From positions 1 through 24,024 of the forward strand of contig CAVIWF010000041.1 in assembly GCA_963646285.1 (NCBI GenBank): DNA of 24,024 nt. Direction: 5' to 3'. This stretch comes from CAKUFA01 sp963646285. Lineage in GTDB: Bacteria; Bacillota; Clostridia; Christensenellales; Aristaeellaceae. The translations under genes and the position numbers were made by a program. The notes under the pieces were generated by a model. It ran no database searches. It was not told where the DNA came from and was given only the letters and a program-made list of their open reading frames with translations. This document shows, in pieces, positions 1-7,893 of the stretch (positions are counted from its first letter, which is position 1; each line of letters begins with the position of its first letter).

Positions 1-659
1 GCATCGGTGCAATACAGTACGTTGATTTCCGGATGCTTGTCCAGCATTGCTCCAATGCGACGAATCGCTTCCAAAGAGTCATAGCTTGTTTCACATTTTG
101 TTACAATCATAGCACCTTTCTCTGCAGCACTCTTCTCGAACTGCGCTGCACGGGCACCGACGCTGCAAAGCGAAGTGTTTAAGGCAGGCATAAGCACAGC
201 AATGCGAGCTGCCTGTCCGCAGCGATCTGCGATCCAATTTAATGCCCAATCTCCGGACTGTGCATTATCGGTGCCAATGTAAGCAAGTCGTCCTGCTTCG
301 GGAACGTCTCCGTCCACCAGGATGAGACGAACTCCTGCTTCGTGCAGCTGTGCATAAGCGGCAAGGTACTTCTCGGAATTCACGCCATTGCAAAGCAGAA
401 CATCTGCCTGCATGTCAATGGCTGCCTGAATTGATTGCACAACATCCATCGATGCTACGCCATAGCAACTAAGAGCAACTTCGGGGTGCCCTTCCAAGGC
501 AGATTGCGTTTTGTCCGCAATTTGCTGCATGATATTGAACTCCTGAAGCCACGTTTGTTCCTGATAAAAGATAACTGCCCGCAGTGGTTCTTCTGCCTTG
601 GCCAATGAGCATAGCATGATGCAGCATAGCATGGCAAGGATTCTTGCAAGGCGCTTCAC
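1..659 (-). CDS. Secreted sugar ABC transporter substrate-binding protein, N-terminal part (gene runs off the window)
   Basis: The reverse strand encodes about 219 residues with no stop before the window edge, so the C-terminus is missing. A basic, hydrophobic signal peptide (start KRLARILAM) ends near SLAKA/EE, a type I cleavage site without a lipobox cysteine. The mature part has the alternating strand-helix pattern of type 1 periplasmic binding proteins: an opening strand AVIFYQEQ, the segment DVLLCNGVN, then RLILVDGDVP followed by AYIGTDNAQSGD, which matches the 'D...Y(I/V)GtDN..aG' region of RbsB-like sugar-binding proteins. I chose GTG at 659 because AGGGA lies 7 bases upstream. An in-frame ATG at 716 has no ribosome site and sits about at the predicted transcription start. 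The product would bind a sugar outside the cell for an ABC importer whose other genes should lie to the left. The ligand cannot be told. The adjacent GH3 enzyme suggests a glucoside or its product. Confidence 0.83.
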   Translation of the reverse strand, partial: MKRLARILAMLCCIMLCSLAKAEEPLRAVIFYQEQTWLQEFNIMQQIADKTQSALEGHPEVALSCYGVASMDVVQSIQAAIDMQADVLLCNGVNSEKYLAAYAQLHEAGVRLILVDGDVPEAGRLAYIGTDNAQSGDWALNWIADRCGQAARIAVLMPALNTSLCSVGARAAQFEKSAAEKGAMIVTKCETSYDSLEAIRRIGAMLDKHPEINVLYCTD

Positions 660-720
660 GTTTTTTCCCTCGCTTTGCTTTTCGTTTGGACGACCCTTTG
701 GACGACATTCTCGCATAGAT

Positions 721-749
721 ATTATAACATTTCCGTTTTGCTGTGACAA
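721..749 (-). promoter_or_regulatory. Sigma-A-type promoter of the sugar-binding protein gene
   Basis: Read on the minus strand, TTGTCA (744-749) and a perfect TATAAT (721-726) are separated by 17 bases. The predicted start near 714 leaves about 55 nt of leader before the GTG start at 659. Confidence 0.7.
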
Positions 750-752
750 GAA

Positions 753-790
753 ACAAAATGGAAAAGAAGACCTACACAAAATGGAAAAGA
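753..790. repeat. 15-bp direct repeat upstream of the sugar-binding protein promoter
   Basis: ACAAAATGGAAAAGA occurs exactly at 753-767 and again at 776-790, a 23-bp period (about two helix turns). The pair lies just upstream of the -35 box at 744-749 and partly overlaps the tail of the preceding gene's terminator. Two same-face copies at this spot could bind an activator; that role is inference. Confidence 0.4.
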
Positions 791-816
791 GGACCGCCAC
801 ATTCCATGACGATCCT
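777..816 (-). terminator. Terminator of the GH3 gene
   Basis: On the minus strand, 18 nt past the GH3 stop, AGGATCGTCA pairs with TGGCGGTCCT (10 bp including two G-U pairs) around a 7-nt loop at 790-816. It is followed by CTTTTCCATTTT. The U tract is interrupted, so termination may be partial. Confidence 0.55.
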
Positions 817-834
817 CCAAGGAAAGGAGTATTT

Positions 835-3612
835 TTACGGAGCTACAGGAGCAGAATCCACTGCTTCATAGCTGTTCAGACGGATCAGCAGGGTGAACAC
901 GTTGGCGGCGCAGCGTTCAATTTCACCCAGGGTAACATCGCCTGCTACCAGGCCGGTGATCAAACCGGTGCTGTCCAGCAGCCACGGGCTGTATTCGGTT
1001 ACGACTTCGCCCTTCTCATTGTAGATGTATTGTTCATCATGGGTGTAACTATCAGGCAGCGTGGGCACGGCAGCGGTTTCGTAGGGGCGTTCACATCCTT
1101 CTACCTTGTTGCCTTCTACATCGAAGCAGGGCTCGTTGGCGGGAACATGCAGGTTATTGATCTTGAACAGGGAATAGTCGCCATACTTGGTGCCGCAGTA
1201 GGTACAGTACACTTCCCCTGCATGGACGGTGCCATACCAGCTGGTGGTTGCACTCTCGCTGCTGAAGCCCTCGGGCAGAACAGGGTCAGCACGACCGGTC
1301 AGAGAAGGCATGCACAGGTCGCCTTGTGCACGGAGCAAGCCGGCGTTGCCGTTATCCTTGCCAGAAGCCCAGTCAGTGGTCACGCAGCCATCAAAGCCCC
1401 ACTCATTGCGAAGTACGGTGGTGTTCAGTTCGTAACTGGTAGCGGCATAAGCACCGTTGATCCGGTTGTAGGATGTCATAATCATCCAAGGATTAGCGTC
1501 TTTCACGTACTTTTCAAATCCGCTTAGGTAGATTTCACGAAGTGCACGTTCGGTAACAATGGAATCACCGCCGCTGCGGCTGTATTCCTGACTGTTGACA
1601 GCAAAATGCTTGGTGCCCACTGCCACACCTTCAGATTGAACGCCGATGGTAACAGCTGTTGCGCATGCTGCAGACAGCACAGGATCCTCGGAGTAGTATT
1701 CGAAGTTGCGGCCACACAGCGGATCTCTGTGAATATTCATGCCGGGAGCCAGCCAGGCACTAACATGATTGTACTTGGCTTCCTTGCCAACTTCCACGCC
1801 TACCTGCTGAATCAGCTCAACGTTCCAGGAGCAGGCCTGTGCAGTTGCCAGCGGAAAATAAGTGTTGCCGGTTTCACCTTCGCCCATGGTTAAACGGATA
1901 CCTGCAGGGCCATCCGCCATGACGGCGAAGTTCACGCCCCGGTTGGAAAGGGTTTGACCGATACCGCCGGCGGCACCGGCAGCGCCTTCGGGGAAATATT
2001 TGTAGTTGTCGGTACGGACACCGTAGATACCGCCGAAGATCTGCACCAGTTCAGCCAAAGTGAACTGAGAGATGAAAGCCTCCATCGTTGCGTAGCCGGC
2101 AGCAACGTGTCCCAGCTTGATACCGGCATCCACACCGGTCAGTGCATAGGCATTCAGGTCAGTATCCCATTTGTCTTCAACCTTGTTATCACTGTGACGC
2201 AGGGAAGCTTTCTGCATGGTCAGCTGATATTCACCGCTATCATCCAGCACAGCCTTTGCCGTCATGAAGGAGAAGGTGGGTGCCAGGACTTCCGTCACTT
2301 CACGCACAACCCTGGTTTCTTCCAGGTTCATCTGGCCAACCTGCTGAACATTGCGAACGCTGTCGCCAACAAAGAACAGGTAATCGCCAGCTTCCATCAC
2401 ATAGCAGTTCTCATGGCCGGTTGCACCGGAATCATCATAGGAAGCCATGTCGTCAATAGCAAAGGACAGGGTAACGGTTTCAGTTTCACCCGGCTGAAGT
2501 TCCTTTGTCTTAGCAAAGGCAGCCAACTCAATCTTGGGATTGCCCAAGGCACCCACGGGAGCACGGTAGTAACCCTGTACCACCTGCTTACCTGCGCGGT
2601 CACCTATGTTGGTAACGTCAACGTTCATGGTCACGGTGGTGTCTGTGACCTGAGCATCTTTTGCCTGTAAGGCAAAACTGGTGTAGCTCAAACCAAAGCC
2701 GAAAGGATAACGAACGGCTTCAGGATCAAAAGTCTCGAAGTAACGATAGCCAACGTAGATGTCCTCGCCGTAAACGGGATTGATGACATATTTGCCGAAG
2801 GTGGCGCTTGCCACTGCTTGAGTGGGATAGCTGGCATAGTCATGCGCCCAGGTATCCATCAGACGACCGGAGGGATTCACCTCGCCAGTCAAAATCCGAC
2901 CAACGGCAATTGTGCCGTAGCCGCCAGGCTGCCAGGCCTGAAGCACAGCATCCACATGGTATGTATCGATCCAGCTTACGTCCAGCAAGCTGCCGGTATT
3001 GAGGATGACCAATACCTTGTCAAATGCGCTGCTGACCTTGGCCAGAACAGCTTCTTCGCTGTCAGACAGGTACCAGTCGCCTTTCTCTTCCGTGCGGTCA
3101 CTGCCCTCACTGGAGTTGCGGCCGAAGATGATCACGGCAGCATCATTGCGGGCTGCAACGGCATCCATGTCGATGTTATCCAGGGGCATTTCTTCCTTCG
3201 AGGCTCCGCTGCCCATGGTGCCGAAGGTACTGCTGCTGCTTTCATCTGCATTGGCTGCACACCACTCGGTATAGGTCTTGGCCAGTTCCTGGTCGTACAC
3301 CAGTCCAGCCTGTTCGAAACCATCAATAAAAGTGTAGGACACGCTGGTGTGCACCGTGCCGGAGCCACCGCCGCCCCAGTACACATCATCCTGCGCCCGG
3401 CCAAACACAGCAATCTTCGTCTCATTGGCCGTAAAAGGAAGCAGGTTATCCTTGTTCTCCAGAAGAACAGCGCCTTCCGCTGTCACCTGAATGGCCACAT
3501 CCTTGGCATTCGAGGTTGGATCAATGTTGCCAGCACTTACCGGAATGACCACACTTGTGACCATCAGCATGGCACTGAGCACCCCTGCTAACAGCTTTTT
3601 CCCGCGTTTCAT
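835..3612 (-). CDS. Secreted glycoside hydrolase family 3 enzyme (beta-glucosidase-like) with circularly permuted domain order
   Basis: The product is a 925-residue exported enzyme, probably cleaving beta-glucosides or related glycosides. A signal peptide starts MKRGKKLLAG and ends near PVSA/GN. The domains are in reverse of the usual GH3 order. The alpha/beta-sandwich domain comes first (about 30-290, with EGAVLLENKDNLLPF and GGGGSG). Next is a fibronectin-III-like domain (PFGFGLSYTSF, then VDVTNIGDRAGKQVVQ). The TIM-barrel domain is last (MADGPAGIRL, GRNFEYYSEDP, GTKHFAVN). The nucleophile aspartate is D747 in CVTTDW (codon at 1372-1374). The barrel is complete to its final helix. A roughly 80-residue insertion after D747 carries CTYCG and two later cysteines. 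The start at 3612 is preceded by AGGGAGG 9 bases upstream; extending to 3693 would bury the signal peptide. The same domain swap is known in some Ruminococcus and Butyrivibrio beta-glucosidases. Substrate is not determinable. I see no convincing promoter in front of it. Confidence 0.93.
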   Translation of the reverse strand: MKRGKKLLAGVLSAMLMVTSVVIPVSAGNIDPTSNAKDVAIQVTAEGAVLLENKDNLLPFTANETKIAVFGRAQDDVYWGGGGSGTVHTSVSYTFIDGFEQAGLVYDQELAKTYTEWCAANADESSSSTFGTMGSGASKEEMPLDNIDMDAVAARNDAAVIIFGRNSSEGSDRTEEKGDWYLSDSEEAVLAKVSSAFDKVLVILNTGSLLDVSWIDTYHVDAVLQAWQPGGYGTIAVGRILTGEVNPSGRLMDTWAHDYASYPTQAVASATFGKYVINPVYGEDIYVGYRYFETFDPEAVRYPFGFGLSYTSFALQAKDAQVTDTTVTMNVDVTNIGDRAGKQVVQGYYRAPVGALGNPKIELAAFAKTKELQPGETETVTLSFAIDDMASYDDSGATGHENCYVMEAGDYLFFVGDSVRNVQQVGQMNLEETRVVREVTEVLAPTFSFMTAKAVLDDSGEYQLTMQKASLRHSDNKVEDKWDTDLNAYALTGVDAGIKLGHVAAGYATMEAFISQFTLAELVQIFGGIYGVRTDNYKYFPEGAAGAAGGIGQTLSNRGVNFAVMADGPAGIRLTMGEGETGNTYFPLATAQACSWNVELIQQVGVEVGKEAKYNHVSAWLAPGMNIHRDPLCGRNFEYYSEDPVLSAACATAVTIGVQSEGVAVGTKHFAVNSQEYSRSGGDSIVTERALREIYLSGFEKYVKDANPWMIMTSYNRINGAYAATSYELNTTVLRNEWGFDGCVTTDWASGKDNGNAGLLRAQGDLCMPSLTGRADPVLPEGFSSESATTSWYGTVHAGEVYCTYCGTKYGDYSLFKINNLHVPANEPCFDVEGNKVEGCERPYETAAVPTLPDSYTHDEQYIYNEKGEVVTEYSPWLLDSTGLITGLVAGDVTLGEIERCAANVFTLLIRLNSYEAVDSAPVAP

Positions 3613-3667
3613 CTCTATAACCTCCCTTTGTGTTGTAAGAAACGCACCGCATTTCGTTGTTATCACC

Positions 3668-3751
3668 TTAGCAAAAGGCATAGCAAAAAGCAATGATTTA
3701 GCTGTTGGTTATGAAGATCATCAACATTTTCGAAAGATTTTCAACAAATGA
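3668..3751 (+). pseudogene. Possible remnant of an AraC-family regulator C-terminus
   Basis: One frame reads LAVGYEDHQHFRKIFNK and then a stop, followed in the same frame by SPQRK. This resembles the end of an AraC/XylS DNA-binding domain ('a..vGy.d..yFsr.FKk..g.sP..yR') with the linker lost and a stop introduced. Nothing upstream in this frame continues the domain; that DNA is the GH3 leader and start on the other strand. The stretch is only 27 codons, so chance similarity is possible. Confidence 0.3.
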
Positions 3752-3943
3752 TCACCGCAAAGAAAATCAAACTGGCTTTTGATGAAAAGCTAAAAAGGGA
3801 CACGGAACATGGCTAGATCTACATGCTATTGGAGCGGCACGGCTGGAGAAAAAAGCAAGCCTTGCATCAAACATCCCCAGAAGCCAGGCGATGAAGAAAC
3901 TGCTACATCAAAAATGAAAACAGAATTAAAAAAAACAGGTTAG
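3748..3943 (+). pseudogene. Decayed IS630-type transposase fragment (helix-turn-helix region)
   Basis: Reading from 3748, the frame gives AKKIKLAFDEKLKRD, a stop, then IYMLLERHGWRKKQALHQ. A +1 shift continues as HPQKPGDEETATSKMK and ELKK to a stop at 3943. Together these resemble the 'vy.lLkRhGWrKv.pr..HPkk..deea..KK' stretch between the N-terminal DNA-binding domain and the catalytic core of IS630/mariner-like transposases. At least one stop and one frameshift break it, and no catalytic domain or terminal repeats follow. The DNA is AT-rich compared with the flanking genes. It fits an old insertion-sequence scar but is short, and no search was run. Confidence 0.45.
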
Positions 3944-4143
3944 TTAACGCAAATAAGCCAGCACGCTTTTAATGCGGAACCAGTATTACTGTTAAACAAA
4001 ATTAGGCAGCGCAGCATTACGGCAACCGTTTTTGTAAACATCCGCATCCGTTCATCCTTGATTTGCAGCATCCCTCTTGACTTCTCCCCACTTTTGCGCA
4101 ATCTATAACATGATTCCAAAGATTGCCTAAAAGGAGGGTTTCC
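3944..4143 (+). promoter_or_regulatory. Upstream region of the recombinase operon: weak promoter candidate and inverted repeat
   Basis: This non-coding stretch holds TTGACT at 4077-4082 and TATAAC at 4104-4109. Their 21-base spacing is too long for a normal sigma-A promoter, so the true -35 is uncertain (TTCTCC at 4082-4087 would give 16). A 7-bp inverted repeat, GCAATCT at 4098-4104 and AGATTGC at 4120-4126, spans the candidate -10 and the transcription start. That position would suit an autoregulatory operator or a leader hairpin. AAGGAGGG at 4131-4138 is the ribosome site of the first recombinase. Confidence 0.35.
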
Positions 4144-5106
4144 ATGCTTCAATCCCAACACCCGCTCCGCACTGCCGCCTACTGCCGTGTGAGCACAGAG
4201 AAAGACATCCAAGAGCATTCCTATGAGGCTCAGCAAGCCTACTTCCGCCAGCGCATTGAAGCCGACCCGACCATGACCCTTGCCGGTATCTACGGCGACA
4301 TAGGGAAGTCGGGACGCTCCATCCACCACCGAAAGGGACTGCAGCAGCTCTTGCAGGACTGTGAAAATGGCAGGATCGATCTTGTACTGGTGAAGTCACT
4401 GTCCAGATTCTCCCGCAGCCTCTCTGATTGCCTGACCATGGTGCGAAGACTGCGGGAGCTTCACATTCCCGTCATCTTTGAAAAGGAAGGCATCAATACC
4501 ATGGAGGGCTCTGGAGAATTGCTCCTGTCCATCATGGCGTCCATTGCTCAGGAGGAAAGCCGAAGCATTGGCGAAAATCTCCGCTGGGCTGTAAAGCAGA
4601 GCAATGCCAGGGGCGAGCCGTTCTTCCATCCATCCTATGGATTTCGGCGGAAAGAGGACAGCCGTGCGTGGAAGATTCACCCCGTGGAAGCCCAACGGGT
4701 GCGCCGGGCATTTAAGCTGGCGGCGACTGGCGAGTGGACGTATCGGGAGATCCTGACGGCCCTGAATCAGCTGGAACAATCCGAGGGCACGAACGTTATC
4801 TGGCGAAAGAAACGATTGGTGTATCTGCTGACCAACGTGGTGTACATGGGGGATTGCCTGACGAATCGTACCTATCACATTTACACGGACAGGCTGGTTA
4901 CCCGCCCTAATCATGGAGAACGGGATCAGTATTATATTGAGGATCATCACCCTGCCATTGTCAGCCGGGAGATGTTCGAGCGAGTGCAGCAAGTCATGCA
5001 AAGTGGTTTGCTGCACTCTTCTTATCAGCGGAGAACTGCCGAACAGTGGGCACTCCTTGCGGATGAACGGTGGAAACTTGACCGGCAGGAGGAACAATGT
5101 TCATGA
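4144..5106 (+). CDS. Serine recombinase 1 of a three-gene cluster (short, no zinc ribbon)
   Basis: This 320-residue protein has an N-terminal resolvase/invertase catalytic domain with the nucleophile S17 in AAYCRVST, the strand-helix DLVLVKSLSRFSRS, and the AQEESRSIGENLRWA helix leading into DNA binding. A 'Recombinase' domain follows (about 165-290, including PSYGFRR, WRKKRLVYLLTN and YMGDCL). It stops soon after and lacks the cysteine zinc ribbon and coiled coil seen in full-length large serine recombinases, so it is a minimal form. The ATG at 4144 follows AAGGAGGG by five bases; an earlier TTG at 4123 would run through that ribosome site. Its 3' end overlaps the next gene by 10 bases. It probably acts with the two following recombinases in integration or excision of DNA between att sites. 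The sites and element are unknown. Confidence 0.9.
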   Translation: MLQSQHPLRTAAYCRVSTEKDIQEHSYEAQQAYFRQRIEADPTMTLAGIYGDIGKSGRSIHHRKGLQQLLQDCENGRIDLVLVKSLSRFSRSLSDCLTMVRRLRELHIPVIFEKEGINTMEGSGELLLSIMASIAQEESRSIGENLRWAVKQSNARGEPFFHPSYGFRRKEDSRAWKIHPVEAQRVRRAFKLAATGEWTYREILTALNQLEQSEGTNVIWRKKRLVYLLTNVVYMGDCLTNRTYHIYTDRLVTRPNHGERDQYYIEDHHPAIVSREMFERVQQVMQSGLLHSSYQRRTAEQWALLADERWKLDRQEEQCS

Positions 5107-6512
5107 CCTGCACGGTTACGAAGATACAACATACACCGGCTGCAACAAAAGCAGCTGAACCTGCCAGACTCCTGCAGGTGGCGGTTTACTGCCGGGTCAG
5201 TACCGACCTCGCCTGTCAGCAAACCAGTCTGGAAGCTCAAGTGGAGGCTTTCCGCTGCCGCATTAGCCAGCATCCAGGATGGGCATTGGCCGGCATCTAT
5301 GCAGATGAGGGGCTTAGTGCCACCTCCACAACCAAGAGGACCGCCTTTAAGCGCATGATGCAGGATGCCGAGGCGGGACGCATTGATTACATTATCACGA
5401 AAAGCCTGTCCCGTTTTGCCCGCAACACCCTGGATTGCTTGACCTGCATCCGGCGCTTGCAGAGCCTTGGCGTGAACGTTCTCTTTGAAAAGGAAAACAT
5501 CGATACCGGTACCGCCATGTCCGAAATGCTCCTGACCGTGCTGGCAGCCTTTGCCCAAGAAGAAAGCCGCTCCATTTCCGAAAACATCAAGTGGGGACTG
5601 CGCAAAGGATTTGTCCACGGACGGGTTCGCTGGCAGCGGATTTACGGTTATCGCAAGGGTGGTACGAACGGCAAATCTTTCGAAGGAGCATGGTGCATTG
5701 AACCAACGGAGGCCGCCGTGGTGGGGAACATTTTTTACCAGTACGAGCACGGAAGCAGTCTGCCAACCATCGTGAAAATGCTGGCGCACACGCCTACCCC
5801 AACCGGCAAGGGCAAGTGGACGCCCCGCACTGTGTGGAACATATTGACCAACGAAAAATATGTGGGGGATGTGTGTGCCCAGAAGTATGTGACGCTGGAT
5901 CATCTGAGTCACAAAGCTGTGCGCAACACCGCCAAGAACGTGCCCAGCTACTACATCCGCAACCATCACATGCCCATTGTGACACGGCAGACCTTCGATC
6001 GTGTGCAGAAAATCCGCACCATGCGGAACGAACAGCAGGGCAGCACCCAATACCCCTATGGGGAGGCCAACTTGCGCTGTCCTCACTGCGGTCAGCCATT
6101 GGTGCAGCGTCAAATGCGCACCAACGGCCCCAAAATGCTCTGGTGCTGCTTTGGCGAAAAGGGATGCCGTCTGTATGCGGTGAAAACGTGGCAACTCAAC
6201 GCAGCTGTGCTGGAAGCCTGGCAAAAACGCACCGACCAGCCTGCACCTGAAACCGTCGAGTTCTGGTGGCTGGATACGTACGTGGAGCGCATCGCACCAA
6301 CGCTGGACAATAACGTAATTGTTTACTGGAAGGATGGCACGTCAACAGTCGGTGCCATTCCCATTAAGGCTTGGCAGCATGATCCTGCCCGTCTGCTCGC
6401 TTGCTACAAGCACTATATCGAAGACCTTGAGCAAGGCAAGCGTGACGGACGATTCCCCCGCACGGCAGAGGATAAAAAGCGTGCACGGGAAATAGCAGCC
6501 CAGGACGTTTGA
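5097..6512 (+). CDS. Serine recombinase 2 of the cluster (zinc-ribbon large serine recombinase)
   Basis: The product has 471 residues. The catalytic domain carries S35 in AVYCRVST, then YIITKSLSRFARNT and AQEESRSISENIKWG. The recombinase domain includes RIYGYRKGG, TPRTVWNILTNEKYVGD and YYIRNHHMPIV. A zinc ribbon follows with CPHCG and a later CC...C set. The C-terminal hundred residues (from about 370) are less typical and end in a charged helix. The ATG at 5097 lies inside the 3' end of recombinase 1, four bases after AGGAGG; a second in-frame ATG at 5103 is also possible. The overlap implies translational coupling and near-equal expression of the first two proteins. All visible catalytic motifs are intact, so I expect it to be active. 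Confidence 0.92.
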   Translation: MFMTCTVTKIQHTPAATKAAEPARLLQVAVYCRVSTDLACQQTSLEAQVEAFRCRISQHPGWALAGIYADEGLSATSTTKRTAFKRMMQDAEAGRIDYIITKSLSRFARNTLDCLTCIRRLQSLGVNVLFEKENIDTGTAMSEMLLTVLAAFAQEESRSISENIKWGLRKGFVHGRVRWQRIYGYRKGGTNGKSFEGAWCIEPTEAAVVGNIFYQYEHGSSLPTIVKMLAHTPTPTGKGKWTPRTVWNILTNEKYVGDVCAQKYVTLDHLSHKAVRNTAKNVPSYYIRNHHMPIVTRQTFDRVQKIRTMRNEQQGSTQYPYGEANLRCPHCGQPLVQRQMRTNGPKMLWCCFGEKGCRLYAVKTWQLNAAVLEAWQKRTDQPAPETVEFWWLDTYVERIAPTLDNNVIVYWKDGTSTVGAIPIKAWQHDPARLLACYKHYIEDLEQGKRDGRFPRTAEDKKRAREIAAQDV

Positions 6513-6531
6513 AACAGAGAGCGGGAATGTG

Positions 6532-7737
6532 ATGAAAGTTTATGAAATCAAGCGCACATCTGCCGCACACCTCAAGCAGGTTGCCGCCTACTGCCGTGTC
6601 AGCACCGATTCTGCCGAGCAGGAGGAAAGCTATGAGCGGCAAATCATCTACTACGAAAACCTCATCAGGTGCAATCCAGACTGGGCTTTTGCCGGTATCT
6701 ATGCGGATCATGGGCACAGCGGCACGGGCATCAAATCCCGTTCGGCCTTCCTGCAAATGATGGAGGATGCACGGAACGGCCGAATCGATCTCATCCTAGT
6801 GAAGAGCATTTCCCGTTTTTCCCGCAATGTGGTGGATTGCGAACAGGCTGTCAAAACCCTTGCCGCCACAGGCGTGGAGGTGCGCTTCGAGAAGGAAGGA
6901 ATTCGCTCCCTTGACCCGTCTGCCGGTTTTATCTTTTCCCTTCTTGCTGCTGTGGCGCAGGACGAAAGCCGATCTATTTCGGAGAATGTCCGCTGGCGGT
7001 ATGCCAACCGATTCGCCCAAGGGGATTACAATCTTGGCAGCAATCGCATCTTTGGCTACAACACTGTGGATGGAAAGCTTGTGCCCAATGAACAGGCTTG
7101 GGCGGTGAAACGTGTTTTCCAGCTTTACATCCAAGGCAGAACACTGACAGAAATCGAAGCAGACCTTGCAGTCAATAACGTGATGGGACTGCGGACAAAG
7201 CAGCCGATGAAGATTCCGTCCATCCGCAGCATGCTGCAAAATGAAACCTATGTGGGGGATAAACGCCTGCAGAAGAAGCCGCCCCTGAACTTCCTGACCA
7301 AACAGCCTGACCCCAATGGGAAACACGTTTCCTACTACCTGACCCATGACCACGAAGGTATCATCGATCGAAACACATGGGAACAGGCACAGGCACGGCT
7401 TGAGCAGAAACGTGATGAAGTGCAGCAGGGCATCCATAAGCGTGGCCATCAGCATCCCCTGTACGGAAAGCTGTTTTGCGGCGTGTGCGGTGCACCCTAC
7501 AAGCGGCGAACGTTTCAAGCCTGCCGGGCACAGGGCGGGGAACTGTACAAAGCATGGAATTGCCGGGAGAGGCAGAAAGGGCGGCATGGCAATGGCTGCA
7601 AAAATCGGATCATCAAAGAAGAAAAGCTGATGGAGGCAATTGAAAAGGAACTGGGCATAAAGGTGGAGCAGGGGACACTGGAGAAGGTGCAAAGGATTCT
7701 TGTTTATGAAAGTCACATAGAGATTGTCAGAAGCTGA
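6532..7737 (+). CDS. Serine recombinase 3 of the cluster (zinc-ribbon large serine recombinase)
   Basis: The product has 401 residues. The catalytic domain has S24 in AAYCRVST, LILVKSISRFSRN and AQDESRSISENVRWR. The recombinase domain contains NRIFGYNTVDG, IRSMLQNETYVGDKR and the YYLTHDHEGIIDR stretch. The zinc ribbon has CGVCGAPYKRR and later cysteines in WNCRERQ and NGCKNR. Nineteen bases separate it from the previous stop. ATG at 6532 is preferred over GTG at 6529 because the GGGA ribosome site then has a workable spacing. The three proteins differ throughout, so this is not a recent tandem duplication. Adjacent pairs and triplets of serine recombinases are known from Firmicute integrative elements. 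No transfer, replication or cargo gene is nearby. Confidence 0.92.
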   Translation: MKVYEIKRTSAAHLKQVAAYCRVSTDSAEQEESYERQIIYYENLIRCNPDWAFAGIYADHGHSGTGIKSRSAFLQMMEDARNGRIDLILVKSISRFSRNVVDCEQAVKTLAATGVEVRFEKEGIRSLDPSAGFIFSLLAAVAQDESRSISENVRWRYANRFAQGDYNLGSNRIFGYNTVDGKLVPNEQAWAVKRVFQLYIQGRTLTEIEADLAVNNVMGLRTKQPMKIPSIRSMLQNETYVGDKRLQKKPPLNFLTKQPDPNGKHVSYYLTHDHEGIIDRNTWEQAQARLEQKRDEVQQGIHKRGHQHPLYGKLFCGVCGAPYKRRTFQACRAQGGELYKAWNCRERQKGRHGNGCKNRIIKEEKLMEAIEKELGIKVEQGTLEKVQRILVYESHIEIVRS

Positions 7738-7753
7738 TAAAGAAACAAAGCAA

Positions 7754-7803
7754 CCCCACCCACGACAGAATGCAATGATGCAATCTGCCGGAGGTGGGTT
7801 TTC
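7754..7803 (+). terminator. Long hairpin terminator after the recombinase operon
   Basis: CCCACC (7755-7760) pairs with GGTGGG (7793-7798). An inner stem, CAGA-TGCA with TGCA-TCTG, sits around an ATGA loop (7766-7787), and TTTT follows. In the opposite sense it is followed by GTTGCTTTGTTTC, so it may also stop transcription from the convergent GNAT-HD gene. Confidence 0.75.
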
Positions 7804-7893
7804 ATGCGTGGGAATCTGTGCTTTTGTATGGTCTTGGAGATAACGAAGCAAACAGAAAAGAGTTGCTTCACGAAAGGTGGCTCATTTGCCCCC

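Noticed and set aside
714..716. In-frame ATG upstream of the sugar-binding protein
   Set aside because: No ribosome site, lies at the predicted transcription start, and would add a polar tail before the signal peptide.
598..1527. 309-codon plus-strand frame across the GH3 3' end
   Set aside because: It runs through the terminator and promoter of the minus-strand genes and is low in recognisable structure.
5025..6224. 399-codon minus-strand frame opposite recombinase 2
   Set aside because: The plus strand encodes an intact recombinase with all motifs; the antisense product has no recognisable domain.
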